Of a stretch of DNA of 64,000 nucleotides, positions 1 through 11,594 are shown piece after piece. The DNA comes from Henricia sp. BOLD:AAB3569 (lineage: Eukaryota; Echinodermata; Asteroidea; Spinulosida; Echinasteridae): assembly GCA_037783545.1 (NCBI GenBank), contig JBBELK010000504.1, positions 496,001 to 560,000 of the forward strand. Reading direction: 5' to 3'. The notes below the pieces were generated by a model, which searched no databases, was not told where the DNA came from, and worked only from the letters and a program-made list of their open reading frames with translations. How positions within the stretch are numbered: position 1 is the stretch's first letter; every line of letters begins with the position of its first letter. The translations under genes were made by a program, and so were the position numbers.

Positions 1-14
1 ATTATATCCTCTAC

Positions 15-54
15 CTTGATGCCACGGCACAGTAGCTTGTTCATTTTGAGGAGT
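15..54 (-). CDS. PhyH-family gene, exon 5 (HxD iron-ligand start), last exon in window
   Basis: 40 nt after acceptor TTTATTCACAG, ending at donor GTAGAG. It encodes TPQNEQATVPWHQ plus the first base (G) of the next codon. The His of WHQ is the predicted first Fe(II) ligand, and the codon split over the intron should give the Asp. The remaining exons lie outside the window. Confidence 0.7.
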
Positions 55-3000
55 CTGTGAATAAAACAAGACGTCCGTGAATACAAAAGTGCGACTTTGC
101 TATTATGTACGAATTTACTAGAAACGCTTGCCCTTCTCCGACACTAATTACCAGCGCTGCATAGTCAGTGCTCCCCACCCTCATGCATCCCAGAGAGCTA
201 TGTCAAGTACCTTTGCAGCTTACAAATATTCACATCTTACACTGCAAAAAATGCGGTGTTAAAATCTACACCACTGGTGTAAAATTTGATTCTTCGTTGG
301 TATCCATTTTAGGCAAGGATTTGGGTGTTAAGTAACACAATTTGGGAATCAATATTTTTTAACACCAAGAAGAGTGTTCAACTTTAACACCCCTATCCGG
401 TGTCAACGTATTCTTCTTGGTGTTTATTTTGGGAAAGAATGTTGGTGTTAATTGACACCTGAATGTGGAATTAAATTGTAACACCTACAGTTGATTTATT
501 TTTACAGAATTAGAAGCATTTGGTGTAAAATGGGAGAACCACTTTAAAATAAAACACGCACTGCAAAACCTCTGGTTTTAATTTTAACACCCATGGTGTT
601 AAATTATTTTAACACTGATCTGTTCGTGGTGGAACACTATAATGAAATTGGCAAAATACCATTATTTTCATCATGTTTTTTCATAATTTCTTCACATCCT
701 CCTAAGGAATAATGATGATATCATAGGCGAAATAAATCAGATAGTCTAGCCATAAGTACAATGTGATGATTACGGGTTTGTATGCTCAAACGCGGTAAAA
801 TGATCAGAAACGCCTGTAGCCAATTAAATAGCTGGATTTCCGCGCATGCTCTCTTGGCATTATTTTTTAACGCCAAAACATTTTTTTGGCAGTGAACACG
901 TGACCGACATCCCATAATTTTCTCGAGATCAACCAATGGGATTAGAATACTAAGCGTCATGCATTGTGATCATGCGCAGTTTATCAAGTTTAACACCATG
1001 CAAATTCTACACCACTTTTTCTGCAGTTAATCTATTACACCGATGTTCGTTTGACACAAATGTAACACCCAAAGAATTAAAAAAACCTTGGTGTTAGAAA
1101 TTTAACACCGCGTTTTTTGCAGTGTACAAAAATTAATAACTTATAACCACCAATATATACGCCAAACCGCTCGGCCAACGGTTCTTCACCAGTATGACAA
1201 GTACGATGTCTAAAACAAAACTGATTTTTTAAAATGTGTTGTGTCCCATATAACTCTTGTGTAGTATGTTTACGACGTAAAACGACGAAGACAAATAGTG
1301 GTGGTCGTACCTTGACCCTCAGGTTCCATACCGGATGACCCGCGATGTCTGGACCAATCATCTGCTCCACAGCATTTAACAAACGCTCATTGGACCACAG
1401 ATCGCGGAAACTCTGTAACTCAAAAGAAACAACTGGTTAGTTAATTATCGGCCCGTTCATTAAACATAGCCAAGGAAACACAATATTCTGTCAGCTATAA
1501 TTGCAAACCACACTTTAATATAATAGACATATCGACAGACCGTAAGAGATTTCATCTTCCGAATAAGCGGCAATTCAACTGTTATAATACAATATGAATA
1601 TAATATTACGTGTGGGTTGGAATAGCGATTCTTTCTTTGAATCCCGTCCGGGTCAATGTGTGGATTGAGTTTTCAGTCCTTAAAACGTTTGTGCGTGGGA
1701 TTTTCCTCCACACCTCTAAAACAAAATTTTTCCCTGCTCGCACTTCCGAGCCATATACTGAAAAACCTCCTATAATAAATCTCAGCAACCAATGTGTATT
1801 ACGCTGATTATCTAAGTATTGTCTCCAATGCATCAAAAAAGGCACCAATGTCCATAATCTCATATCCAAAGTTCCTGAATGTGCAGGCTCACCAAATGAT
1901 AGAATCTATCTTTATTGCAAAATGAAAATATTAGTTACAAAGTACAAACCTACGAAGACCCAGAGGGGACATTTAAGTATTTTCCTTTTTTATTTTGTTA
2001 ATACGTACGTACGTGATAATAATACGTACGTACGTGATAATACTACGTACGTACGTGATAATAGTACGTTTGTTCGTGATAATTTAATACGTACATACGT
2101 AATAATTTATCACGTACGTACGTGATAATTTAATACGTACGTATGTGATAATATTAAGTACGTACGTAGTATTATCACGTACGTACGTGATAATAATACG
2201 TACGTACGTATTATTATCACGTACGTACGTAGTATTATCACGTACGTACGTAATAAATTATCACGTACGTACGTAGTATTATCACGTACGTACGTATTGT
2301 TATCACGTACGTACGTGATAATAATACGTACTTATTATTATCACGTACGTATACGTACTATTATCACGTACGTACGTATTAAAAATTAAAAAAGCATAAT
2401 ACTTAAATGTCCCCTCTGGGTCTTCGTACAAACCTGTGGGAGGTATCCAGTTTTGTGTAACAACACTGACGCACCGGGAAACTGCTTCTCAATGAGTGTG
2501 ATTCGCTCAAACAAACCTGCACCGAAGCATTTGTCTGTTAAAAAGTAACAGTTTACAAAACATCGGTGATTTTTTTGTATACGATATCCCTAAAAATGTA
2601 CGGATTTAGAGCGTGACATTTTAAAATGCTAAATGCAAAAAAAATATGACAGATGATATGGTATCCAAATCTCAACAACCATGGGAAAATGAGAGGCTCA
2701 AAACTGCATGTGATCCTGGACACGTTCCTTTAACATACGATTGTGTCCGTTTGAATCATTGTGTCCGCATAGGTTTTCGGACGCTGCAGTAGACATAATG
2801 GTTTCTTCAGACACTATGGTTTTTCGTACACAATGCGTGCGGACATAATTCTTCGGACACGTTGGTTCGGACATAATGATACAAACGGACACAATTATAA
2901 TCCTGTACAGACCTGAAACATTCCCTATATATCTCATACCATTGATCTTTCCAGAGTTGTAGAGTTTATTAACCAGATCCTCGACGGCTTCAGCTATTCC

Positions 3001-4843
3001 CTTTCTTACTCAGGCTGGGTTGAGTTCGCTTGGCTTGAAGAAGTCCGGAATCATAACGTAACCCTGAATACACAAGGAGAAATAAACTCAGCTCATTTTG
3101 TCTTGTAAGCCTATACCTCATTTTTTTAAAGTATCTCCTAAGTATAGTTCTGCTTGGATCACACCAAACCTGGGGAATCAATATATTAAGCTGGCGTGGC
3201 GGTTCTTTTCTCGCCTTCCACCTCTGTGGCCCTGGTTCGAATATGTCCGGGTCAGTATGTGGATTGGGTTCTCATCAGTCCCTGCTTCATTCTGTGGGTT
3301 TTCCCAATACGTTGGTATGTGGTGGGGTTTTCCCCACCCCTGTAATATTGAGAATTCCCTTCTGTTCTCTCGCACTTCGTGGCCGAGCTGAAGAACCTCC
3401 TAAGTGGATATCGGGCAACGACTTGGGTCGGCTAATCTCAGCAACCAGATATCTTTAGGGGATCATACAAGATACCAAACCTTTTCCACACGACACGATC
3501 GAGTCACTCGAAATGACGGTATACCCTTGTTAGCATCCTTGCATAAGAGCATGGAGGAAGAAACACATGTGTTTCTTCCTCCATGATAAGAGTATACGAC
3601 CCGAGACGTTTTGCGATTGCAGTCCCTCCTTATCACGTGAACGGTTGTGATCAATTTGTCTAAAACAATCCGCATCTCACCCTCCAACCAATGACATCAT
3701 GGTCAGCTTTGATATCGTTTTCCTCTTCACCGATGTTCCCTCAGGCGAGGCCTATAATTCCACTGACCAAATCTATGATCTGTATGTTGCTTACATGCGT
3801 GTAGCTTTATAGACGGAGAAATACTTTTTCGAACAAAACAATGCATAAGACCATGCATATTTCCTTTATTCCCAATCTTATATAATTAAATAAATTACAT
3901 GTATTGCACTTATATAGCGCACATTCCATGTTCACGAGCGCTTTACATTATAACGATTTTTTTTAATGAACCTAGGTGTCTTCCACCTAAACATCGCGAT
4001 ACAAAGTGGGTGGTGCAATTGGCAGCCGACGGACAGCCAGAGACACCGGGGATTGCTCTGGGATCTTTTAAGACAGTGCGTTACAACACAGTGGACCAAC
4101 GGCTTTACATCCCTCCCGAAGGATGGGGCATTTGTGGTTAGGTTAAGTGCCTTGCTCAAGGGCACGGGCACCATGGCCGCGTTTCGAATCTACAACACCA
4201 AGTTGTTACCCAAATGTTGCGAGTCAATAATCCAAAACCACTCGGCCATACAGTACCCCAGTATACAGTACTCGATCCTCACAGCAGATCACGACACCCC
4301 CACCCCCACCCCTACCCCAACCTGGCGTCGGTACGTACATGACACCATGACACGTACTTCATCATCTAGCCATGCACATGGACCCTAAGGCCTCCATGCG
4401 GTTGTTCCCGAACCATCTGTACGACTTGCACACCAGCAACAGGTTTACAATGAAAAAAGAGCAAGGATTTTTCCTTTCTGGTTGTCAAGATTTCGCGTAC
4501 TCTCGATCACTCCGTCTACCGATAACAGACCACGGGACACGAGCACAACAGCAGTGTCTGCATCTCATTGCTCTGTCTATCTTGCATCCGGGTTATGCTG
4601 CCGGTGGAGTCAATACAGACCTACCTCCTCAAAATACTGCTGGAGTTGTTTTGGCGTTAGTTGGCCGGGTTTCGTCTCTCGTGGCTGTGGTGGGATCGTG
4701 ACGTATAACTCAGGTTCTGTTGCTGTTGCTGCTGCTGTTGCTGCTGGAGCCGCTGCGCCATAGTTGCTGTATTTGGATTTCTTTTCTCGATCCACTTCCC
4801 TGGATCCTTCGCTGCTAGATCGCTTTCTAGTTGCATGAGACAT
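15..4843 (-). CDS. Phytanoyl-CoA dioxygenase (PhyH) family protein, 5' part, five exons, one in-frame stop
   Basis: Five exons splice in a consistent phase: 4843-4625, 3063-2940, 2534-2434, 1412-1311 and 54-15, each with GT-AG borders. They give about 195 codons, and the gene continues left of the window. The N-terminus (residues 1-60) is basic and then alanine-rich and looks disordered. The PhyH fold starts around GQLTPKQLQQYFEE and continues through GYVMIPDFF, FPGASVLLHKTGYLPQ, GPDIAGHPVWNLRVK and VPWHQ. The last exon ends in a G that the next exon should complete to Asp, giving the HxD iron-ligand motif (H194, D196). The family consists of Fe(II)/2-oxoglutarate oxygenases; the substrate here is unknown. 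A TGA lies in frame at 3010-3012 (residue 91). So this is either a recently broken gene, an allele or base error, or a pseudogene. Family call is firm; functional status is uncertain. Confidence 0.8.
240..1124. mobile_element. CACTA-like MITE, 885 bp
   Basis: The ends are inverted copies starting CACTGCAAAAAA and finishing TTTTTTGCAGTG. The subterminal parts are packed with GGTGTTAAA/TTTAACACC repeats in both orientations. TA dinucleotides flank both ends (238-239, 1125-1126), fitting a short target duplication. The CACTG terminus plus dense subterminal repeats resemble EnSpm/CACTA elements. No transposase is seen. It lies in an intron of the PhyH gene. Confidence 0.65.
1311..1412 (-). CDS. 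PhyH-family gene, exon 4
   Basis: 102 nt (34 codons), phase 0 on both sides; acceptor GAGTTACAG, donor GTACGA. It encodes FRDLWSNERLLNAVEQ followed by MIGPDIAGHPVWNLRVK, a highly recognisable PhyH core block just ahead of the iron-binding strand. Confidence 0.8.
1606..1800 (+). repeat. tRNA-derived SINE fragment
   Basis: It shares the order TTTGAATCCCGTCCGGGTCA, GTGTGGATTGAGTTTTCAGTCC, and a GGGATTTTCCTCC-type block with the copies near 3.2 kb and 31.0 kb. The first block resembles a tRNA B box. It lies in a PhyH intron. Confidence 0.55.
1951..2426. mobile_element. Foldback MITE filled with (TACG)n/GATAATA repeats
   Basis: About 28-bp inverted ends (ACGAAGACCCAGAGGGGACA and its complement at 2400-2426) bracket roughly 20 units of TACGTACGTACGTGATAATA-type sequence in both orientations. 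Flanks TACAAACC at 1943-1950 and 2427-2434 match as an 8-9 bp target-site duplication. The interior is self-complementary at unit level. Confidence 0.75.
2434..2534 (-). CDS. PhyH-family gene, exon 3
   Basis: 101 nt, entering in phase 1 after acceptor TTTTAACAG and leaving in phase 0 at donor GTTTGT. It encodes LFERITLIEKQ followed by FPGASVLLHKTGYLPQ, the helix and first core strand of the PhyH domain. The joined phase with exon 2 creates an Asp codon across the junction. Confidence 0.75.
2738..2902. repeat. Foldback element with GTGTCCG/CGGACAC motifs
   Basis: Inverted ends (ATTGTGTCCGTTTGAATCAT and ATGATACAAACGGACACAAT) with further CGGACA/TGTCCG copies inside. It lies between PhyH exons 2 and 3. 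Confidence 0.5.
2940..3063 (-). CDS. PhyH-family gene, exon 2, with in-frame TGA
   Basis: 124 nt, phase 0 to phase 1, acceptor TATTCAG and donor GTATGA. It reads GYVMIPDFFKPSELNPA, then TGA (3012-3010), then an open stretch ending in NKLYNSGKIN. The frame is the same before and after the stop, so this is a nonsense codon or a small in-frame insertion, not a frameshift. The segment around the stop seems a few residues longer than I expect for the family. Confidence 0.7.
3184..3460 (+). repeat. tRNA-derived SINE
   Basis: It begins TAAGCTGGCGTGGCGGTTC, has CCTGGTTCGAATATGTCCGG (B-box-like), then the GTGTGGATTGGGTTCTCATC block and GGGGTTTTCCCCACCCCTGT. It is the same family as the repeats at ~1.6 kb and ~31.0 kb. 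It lies within PhyH intron 1. Confidence 0.6.
3550..3585. repeat. Perfect 36-bp palindrome
   Basis: The two 18-base halves (CATGGAGGAAGAAACACA and its exact complement) meet with no spacer. No poly-T run or other terminator sign follows. Confidence 0.8.
3890..4250. repeat. Dispersed repeat, LINE/SINE tail type
   Basis: It begins with a CACTTATATAGCGCACATTC stretch and a GAGCGCTTTACATT block and later has TGCCTTGCTCAAGGGCACGG. Both phrases look like dispersed repeats of marine animal genomes (recollection, not tested). No coding potential was recognised. Confidence 0.4.
4625..4843 (-). CDS. PhyH-family gene, exon 1 (start codon to first donor)
   Basis: The chosen ATG (4843-4841) opens a 73-codon exon ending GAG GAG before a GTAGGT donor, phase 0. 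The frame stays open upstream to another ATG at 4957, so a longer N-terminus is possible, but the upstream residues do not look like the family. Residues 1-30 are Ser/Arg/Lys-rich. A GCN/CAN-type run encodes an Ala/Thr/Pro stretch (residues ~28-42). The last 20 residues match the usual start of the PhyH domain. Confidence 0.75.
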
Positions 4844-5364
4844 TTTTATTAGCCTTTTGATTTTTAACCCAAAACGGCAAGGAAAAGTTAATATAACCCG
4901 TATTATACGTGTACTTCGTATCATGGAGATTATAAGAAAACTTATACCGTCCGTCACGTTTAACTAACAGTTTTGAGAAGGACTTTGACTCGATGTCACC
5001 CGAGCCGGAGGGGCGTATCCACTATGTCATTAAAATACAGGAATACAATGGAAAAACCTATAGCATATAACCCTTGATGCGCCACTACATACGATGGCTT
5101 ATATTCGACAGTTTTTGGTCCACACTTTGGATGTATAATACAGCCAAATTTTGCACTATACTTTTGCGACATTTTGCAATAATACGTTAAAACTGTGCAC
5201 TAATAATTACGGTAAACTTGTTTCGCTGTACGGTGAAAACGTGCTGTAAATATATTGACAAAATTGGCTGATATGAGGCACCATATACTGACGTTCCTCG
5301 GTACGGTCAGCTGAACTTTGCGCACGAACTCGAGTCAGATGATATTAAAGGAACACACCGGCTT

Positions 5365-5488
5365 AAGCGGGCCTCCCACTGTGCGATTTTTGCCACGAAT
5401 TTACTACGAATTGGTACGATTATCGGAGACTGCCTATAGACTCTACACACGATCGTACCAAATCGTAGCTTATCGTGACTAATTCGTG
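5365..5488 (+). mobile_element. TIR MITE fragment (same family as 50,299-50,450)
   Basis: It starts GCGGGCCTCCCACTGTGCGA and keeps the middle of the intact copy in SPRTN intron 2, but the right inverted end is replaced by the next foldback element. Confidence 0.6.
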
Positions 5489-6180
5489 GCCTGTTGTCCG
5501 TGGCGCGGCGCTTCTCGAGCGTACACAGCGACCTCACGTGGCCACGAGATTATGCAAATCACCTTCTGTGATATGAACGACTTGTATCAAGCGCGACGAT
5601 CACTTTATGTTTGTTTATTTATTTGTTTGCGCAAGATTTCCAGCGCAGAACCGGTATGCACGAATAGGGTGGGGCTAGGTCACTGAACAAAGAATCACAG
5701 CATCGCACGCGCGTGGTTACACACAAACAAGCACGACGGCCTGATTTTGGATGAGCTAGGCCATGCGCATAAACAATACAGCAACTACGTGACAGTTTAA
5801 TATACAGTATAACTATGCCACAATCAACCAATGAAACAAGTGCCCAAACAGGTCAACTGGCCTCTTTAGCATATAATGGCACCGCCTCTCAAAAGTGACC
5901 GTCGCGCTTAATACAAGGCGTTCATATCGCAGAAGGTGATTTGCATAAACCCGTGGCCATGTGAGGTCGCTGTTTACGCTGGAAAAGCGCCGTGCCACGG
6001 ACAACAGGCGTGTAAGCTGTGGGGCCAGAAAAGTACGCCCTATACTATCGATAAACGCCTGACCAAGGCTATCTGAGACGGAAAAAGAACAGAAGAAAAC
6101 AGATTGGACAGACCACCGGTCTGGAGGGCGCACTGTGCGCTGCGCGTTGCAGACCGAGCACGGGAGGTCAGACTTGGGCA
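5489..6180. mobile_element. Foldback element at the outer end of the left arm
   Basis: 5,489-5,620 and 5,895-6,015 are inverted copies (CCTGTTGTCCGTGGC... and ...GCCACGGACAACAGG). A homologous element in opposite layout lies at ~39,930-40,700 in the right arm. Confidence 0.6.
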
Positions 6181-7316
6181 ACTCTACGCCTTGAATTATT
6201 GGCGGACCGCGAATAATTCGAAATATTGACAGTAATAATTGTTCGGTAACTATATATACAAACGTTCATTGATTTTTTGGATGTCTCATTTGAAAAAGAA
6301 ATAACTTTTGTTTCTAGAAAATTATCAATCCAAAAACTTTTATAATTTTGTGTAGATACACACCCAAAACGCACGGACCATATATCTTTAAGGGATCACT
6401 TGTGCCTGAGCATTTTGAGGGGAAAGCAGCAGCGTAGCAAGGGTTCCCTCCCACCCTCTCCTCCTCCGATTTGTTTCCAACTTGGCATATATATTACAAT
6501 CACTCCATCGTATTTGACACCAGACACCCAACACTTACAGGTATCGTATAAAGAAATATTTGAGCAGTAATGTAGTAATAAATTTGTGTTTTTACAATTT
6601 TTCTCCGTTTGCAAAATTTCCAATGGGGGAGGTGGCGACTTTGGGAAGGGGGAGGGGGGATTTTTCTTCGCGCCGCTGGGGGAAAGTCTGATCCTTCATT
6701 TTGTTGAGTAGTGTATATGCACAAAAACGAACTCACAACAACGATTTTTGTTCGTCAACTACAGATAAATAATTTAATAGTTCATGCATAAAGAACAGAT
6801 TAAACATTTTGTAAGCTCCGTGTTATATAATTTCGCATGCATTTTGACAAGATCAAGAGACAATTAGTAAAAGACTGAGTAAGTTTTGTTATATTAAAGA
6901 TCAGCTTCAAATTCTAAGCAATACGCAAGTTAGGTTTCCATGCAGAAAGAATGCTCAGAGCGAGTGGTTTGCAAACAACTTTTAGTTAAATCGGTATTCA
7001 TGCTTTACATAAATTTGGTCGTGAACGATGTCAAAGGTCACACAATCGAAAGCCAATTTGTCAAGCGACCTCATTCCTCGTCCAAAATTATGCACTGCAT
7101 GATGCATGCGCACTACAAAAGTCTGGTTTCGACGTCGTGTTCAAAACGAGGCTTTCCGGGCATACATCATATTTTACAATGGACGAAAGTCAACGTCCGA
7201 GCAACCAACTTGATGCGAGGGAGTTGTTCATGCAAAGAAAGCCTCGCTGTTAATTGCCAATATGGCTGTTCCGTTAAAGTGGTGAATAGTCCAGACAATT
7301 GTATGCATGATCTTTT

Positions 7317-7322
7317 TTTATT
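7317..7322 (-). promoter_or_regulatory. Polyadenylation signal, peptide gene copy 1
   Basis: AATAAA on the minus strand, 242 nt past the stop; the same spacing holds in copies 2 and 3. Confidence 0.6.
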
Positions 7323-7563
7323 TATAAAAGTGCTTTAAATAAATGGTTCTGAATTTTTAATAAGAACATAGGTACGCCCCTATATGAAGTTGCATGATTG
7401 GGGTGAGTCGCTTGGATTACTTCAACCTCAGATGATGTTAAGATACGGCGATATGGATAGCATTACTCAGTCGGCAGAACGAGAACCGGTCATAGTGTTA
7501 TTATTATAGAAGATATTCATGTTGACATTATGTGGAGGCCTGCTATGACTGCAGTAGTTCCAG

Positions 7564-9883
7564 TTAGTTTGGCAAGCACTCGCTCTTGCCAAGGTCGCAG
7601 TATTGACCGGCGGGACAAATTCCCCACAGGATAAAACAAAACTCGCCACCTGTATATATGTGAGGAATAAGAAAAGAAACGAAAAGAGAATTCCTGTTCA
7701 GTAAATTTAGACAAAGTTGTGGAATGGAAATCCACGTACTAATCGAATAACTTTGTTACTGGTTTGCATTACTTTCCATGGAGGTAGGCCTTTAATGAAC
7801 AATCGAATGCATGCAGAAGTTGATACATGTACCGGCTCCCAATGTGCGTCTGTTTTTGTTTCGAAATGCTAACGGTTTATGAGTAAGTTATTTTCTTGAC
7901 TTCAGACAGCCTGTAGACATTTCCAGGTAATATTTACACTGGGATTTTTGTGGAAAAATCGCACAGTGGCAGGGTGGCTCTAGTTATTGCTGCGCATTCG
8001 CCATCAGTATGCTTAAAACAGCATTCCAATTTTTCACTGCCACATTACTTCAAAGTGGAAGAAAATTTGGACAAATATAAGACATCAATGAGAAGCAGGG
8101 ACATTTGTTTCAATATTTTCGACTCTCTTATAGATGAAAAAATGTCTTAAATTTATTTCATCTTTGTTAATGCTAGAATAAAGGAATTTTAGTGGACAGC
8201 AATGCATGCACAAGCTATTAAAAGCACATTCTTACGTTTTTCGAGTGGACCCAGTTCAGCCCCTGAAAACAAAACAAAATTAATAGGGAAGTTACGAGTT
8301 AAGCCAATCACATTCCCCCTAAGAAGCAAACTCAACGCATGCTCTGTTTTCTTGAGTAATACCACGTGACATTGCAGACCGTACCCTTGCCTAGACTGGT
8401 TCTCGTCCACATATTCCACACAGGAGAATATAAGGACAGGCTAAGGGCGCTTCATCTTAATCTGTAATTGGTCGTATTTGCGCGTGCGCATTGTGTTTTT
8501 TATATTTAAAAATTGGCCAAGCCCTTTGCTTTAGGCAATGTACTTTATTTACATAATTGGATATGTTCGACACGCACGGCCAAGTTACAAATGTCAATGC
8601 AAAATCTGCGCACTTACTTTAAAAAAATAATAATAATAACCACGTGACGGGCAGAATTCTGCCCGTCATGGCTGCCCTTTAACGATCCCTATATTTTCGC
8701 AATAAGCGAACTAATCTATAGGGATCGGGAACCAATCTAACCCTTGCCAAGGGTTATGACGACATGACTACGCGTAAAGTTGAATTTGATAATACAAAAA
8801 GCTAAAGTTGTTTTTTTTAATTACAAAATCAGTTTATTCTTACGTCTCTGCATCAGATCTTGTAGGGCTCCTGAAAAGAAAGAACATACCAAAGTTACCG
8901 TCAGGGAAGCCTAGATTTTGAAGTTTCTGTTTTGCCCAATACGAGTGAAGATCACGGGTTAAAGAGGGGAAAATTAATTGAGTATCTGGTATACCGTTTT
9001 CATAGACTCATTATAACTCGACCGGAAATGACCAGCGTGAAATATTTGAGGATTGTGTTTAGGTAACATTTTTGGCCCTCATTTTCCCCACGGGTGTTAC
9101 TGTAGTCTTTGTGAAAGACTGTCTTACGTTGCTTGGTTCGTGTGTGTGCGCGCGGTCGACATTGCACCGTCTTACAGACGGAACCCAGTGGCGCATAAAC
9201 TAGTACCCTGTCCACACGGTGCAATGTCGACCGCGCGCACGTACACGAACCAAGCAACGTAAGACAGTCTTTCACAAAGAGTAGTGTTACTGTTGAGATT
9301 TTGATTCCATATCAGGTGTCATATTTTTCTCATACCATTCTGAAATCAATTTGGAAAACCAAAATTATCTCCAAATTGAAGATTGGACGCGTATTTTAGT
9401 TTCGTACCCAGACCTGCTGGGGATCCTTGCCCACAAGGTCTGGTCACTTGCGACGAGAGCTCATCGCTGATTGGTTAAGGCCCGCACCGAATTTTGGTGC
9501 GGGACCCTCGAGAAGGGTTTGGCTAATTATCTTAAGCACGGCAGGTTTTCATATTTAAATGTGACAATTATCGACACAGTGCCTATATCGTGCTTGACGC
9601 ACGGTGACAAAGTGATAGCCGCCCGTGCAAATGGTCTGTAGTATTTTTAAAATAATGGTTCTTGCACTTATTAACATTTCCTAATTGTAACCGTACTTAT
9701 TACGACTATACCATGCAGCTGATGAACCTCAAAATAGCGCAATTAAGATTTGGGCGTTCGTCGGAGAAAAGCCTTATTTCCCCCAAAGCGTTGAAATAAC
9801 ATACCTTCAACCTGTTGGTTGACAGACAGGGAGAGCACACAGCCCACACAGACCAGGAGGAGAAGACACGCAAAAGTTTTCAT
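7564..9883 (-). CDS. Secreted cysteine-rich prepropeptide gene, copy 1
   Basis: Four coding exons: 9883-9805, 8870-8844, 8262-8236 and 7649-7564, all with GT-AG borders and all introns in phase 1, giving 72 codons plus TAA. Exon 1 encodes a signal peptide (MKTFACLLLLVCVGC...) and the start of the propeptide. Exons 2 and 3 are 27-nt microexons encoding the acidic/polar propeptide. Exon 4 begins by completing a Lys-Arg pair (residues 44-45), followed by a 27-residue domain with cysteines at 49, 56, 62 and 69 (C-x6-C-x5-C-x6-C) and motifs WGIC and GQYC. In this copy the residue after Lys-Arg-Gly is Glu. A polyadenylation signal (AATAAA, 7322-7317) lies 242 nt past the stop. I do not recognise the family. 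A secreted processed peptide (neuropeptide, defence or venom-type) fits, and function is not assigned. Confidence 0.75.
9100..9282. mobile_element. Long-TIR MITE in intron 1 of peptide gene copy 1
   Basis: Arms of about 65 bp (CTTTGTGAAAGACTGTCTTA... and its complement) around a ~45-bp loop. It is identical at 18,567-18,749 in copy 2. In copy 3 the two arms are separated (34,137-34,245 and 36,264-36,373) by a 2-kb insertion. Confidence 0.65.
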
Positions 9884-11347
9884 CGTGACTGGAGTCTGTT
9901 TACAAAAACCAAACAAAACTACAGTTTGGCGTTTGTTTGTTTGTTACAAACGCAAGGTGATCGGGCGACATAAACATCGATCTGATGATGACGTCACATT
10001 TTGGAAATTGTTTGAAAACTTGAGTTGTTTAATGTTGAAAAGGAAACATTCACACATCTATTGCCAGAATTGGATTTTCTACAATAATTTTGGAAAGATC
10101 GCCGACTGGGACTTCATGCTTTTCAGAATAAAACCCCACTTTTGGGTTTAATAACCTTCTTGCTTAATGTCTAAACTTTAATTAATTACGTATTTTCTAT
10201 TTATTTGATCGTTAAATTATCAGTGTTGAATTATTTTCGCTTTGACATGCCATAGTATGGACACAGTAATGGCGGATAGCAACTGGTTGTCAAGAAAGTG
10301 AAACCCAAGAATACTGATGAACAGTTAGGTTCCACAAACTAATATTTTGTAAAATTCCATATATTTCTTTATTTGTTGATTTTTCTTACGTGAAAACAGC
10401 TTTCAGCTTTGCGCGATATTGGTTGGTACCCGGTACCAGCGCACTCTGTTGTAATACGCGGAAGCAGTGAACGGTCACCAACCAAGAATTCATGTTGGTT
10501 GTTTAAGTGAAATTGGGTTGTTCGCCATTTTCAGATGTTTCATAACTAAAAAAAACAGTCAATATTTTGGTTTGAAATGTTCAGAAATAAAAAAGGGCAC
10601 CCCAAGAACCCCAAAAATGTCAAAATACGAAATTTGTCAAGAAGTGCCTGTTCGTCATGTATGGGAAAATGCGACGAATTTGCACCATGGTTAACCCGGC
10701 AGAAGGTACTATAACACTTAGTTCCTTCATTTTGTTGAGTAGTGTATATGCACAAAAACGAACTCACAACAACGATTTTTGTTCGTCAACTACAGATAAA
10801 TAATTTAATAGTTCATGCATAAAGAACAGATTAAACATTTTGTAAGCTCCGTGTTATATAATTTCGCATGCATTTTGACAAGATCAAGAGACAATTAGTA
10901 AAAGACTGAGTAAGTTTTGTTATATTAAAGATCAGCTTCAAATTCTAAGCAATACGCAAGTTAGGTTTCCATGCAGAAAGAATGCTCAGAGCGAGTGGTT
11001 TGCAAACAACTTTTAGTTAAATCGGTATTCATGCTTTACATAAATTTGGTCGTGAACGATGTCAAAGGTCACACAATCGAAAGCCAATTTGTCAAGCGAC
11101 CTCATTCCTCGTCCAAAATTATGCACTGCATGATGCATGCGCACTACAAAAGTCTGGTTTCGACGTCGTGTTCAAAACGAGGCTTTCCGGGCATACATCA
11201 TATTTTACAATGGACGAAAGTCAACGTCCGAGCAACCAACTTGATGCGAGGGAGTTGTTCATGCAAAGAAAGCCTCGCTGTTAATTGCCAATATGGCTGT
11301 TCCGTTAAAGTGGTGAATAGTCCAGACAATTGTATGCATGATCTTTT

Positions 11348-11353
11348 TTTATT
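11348..11353 (-). promoter_or_regulatory. Polyadenylation signal, peptide gene copy 2
   Basis: AATAAA on the minus strand at the same distance from the stop as in copy 1. Confidence 0.6.
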
Positions 11354-11594
11354 TATAAAAGTGCTTTAAATAAATGGTTCTGAATTTTTAATAAGAACAT
11401 AGGTACGCCCCTATATGAAGTTGCATGATTGGGGTGAGTCGCTTGGATTACTTCAACCTCAGATGATGTTAAGATACGGCGATATGGATAGCATTACTCA
11501 GTCGGCAGAACGAGAACCGGTCATAGTGTTATTATTATAGAAGATATTCATGTTGACATTATGTGGAGGCCTGCTATGACTGCAGTAGTTCCAG

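Larger units (their letters stand above)
6690..10722. repeat. Tandem duplication unit 1 (peptide gene copy 1)
   Basis: 6,690-8,815 is repeated nearly base for base at 10,722-12,846 (offset 4,031). 8,815-10,118 is repeated at 18,285-19,585 (offset 9,467). 10,125-10,722 is repeated at 20,500-21,112. The junction of unit 1 with unit 2 is sharp at about 10,722. Confidence 0.85.

Noticed and set aside
1922-2125. 67-codon frame rich in TYVRDN
   Set aside because: Translation of the ACGT repeat inside a MITE.
6940-7338. 132-codon plus-strand frame, repeated at 10,971-11,369
   Set aside because: It is antisense to the 3' UTR of peptide genes; identity between copies reflects duplication, and the right-arm version is frameshifted.
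9819-10151. 110-codon plus-strand frame also at 19,286 and 33,579
   Set aside because: Shadow of the signal-peptide exon on the opposite strand; its end lies in transposon sequence.
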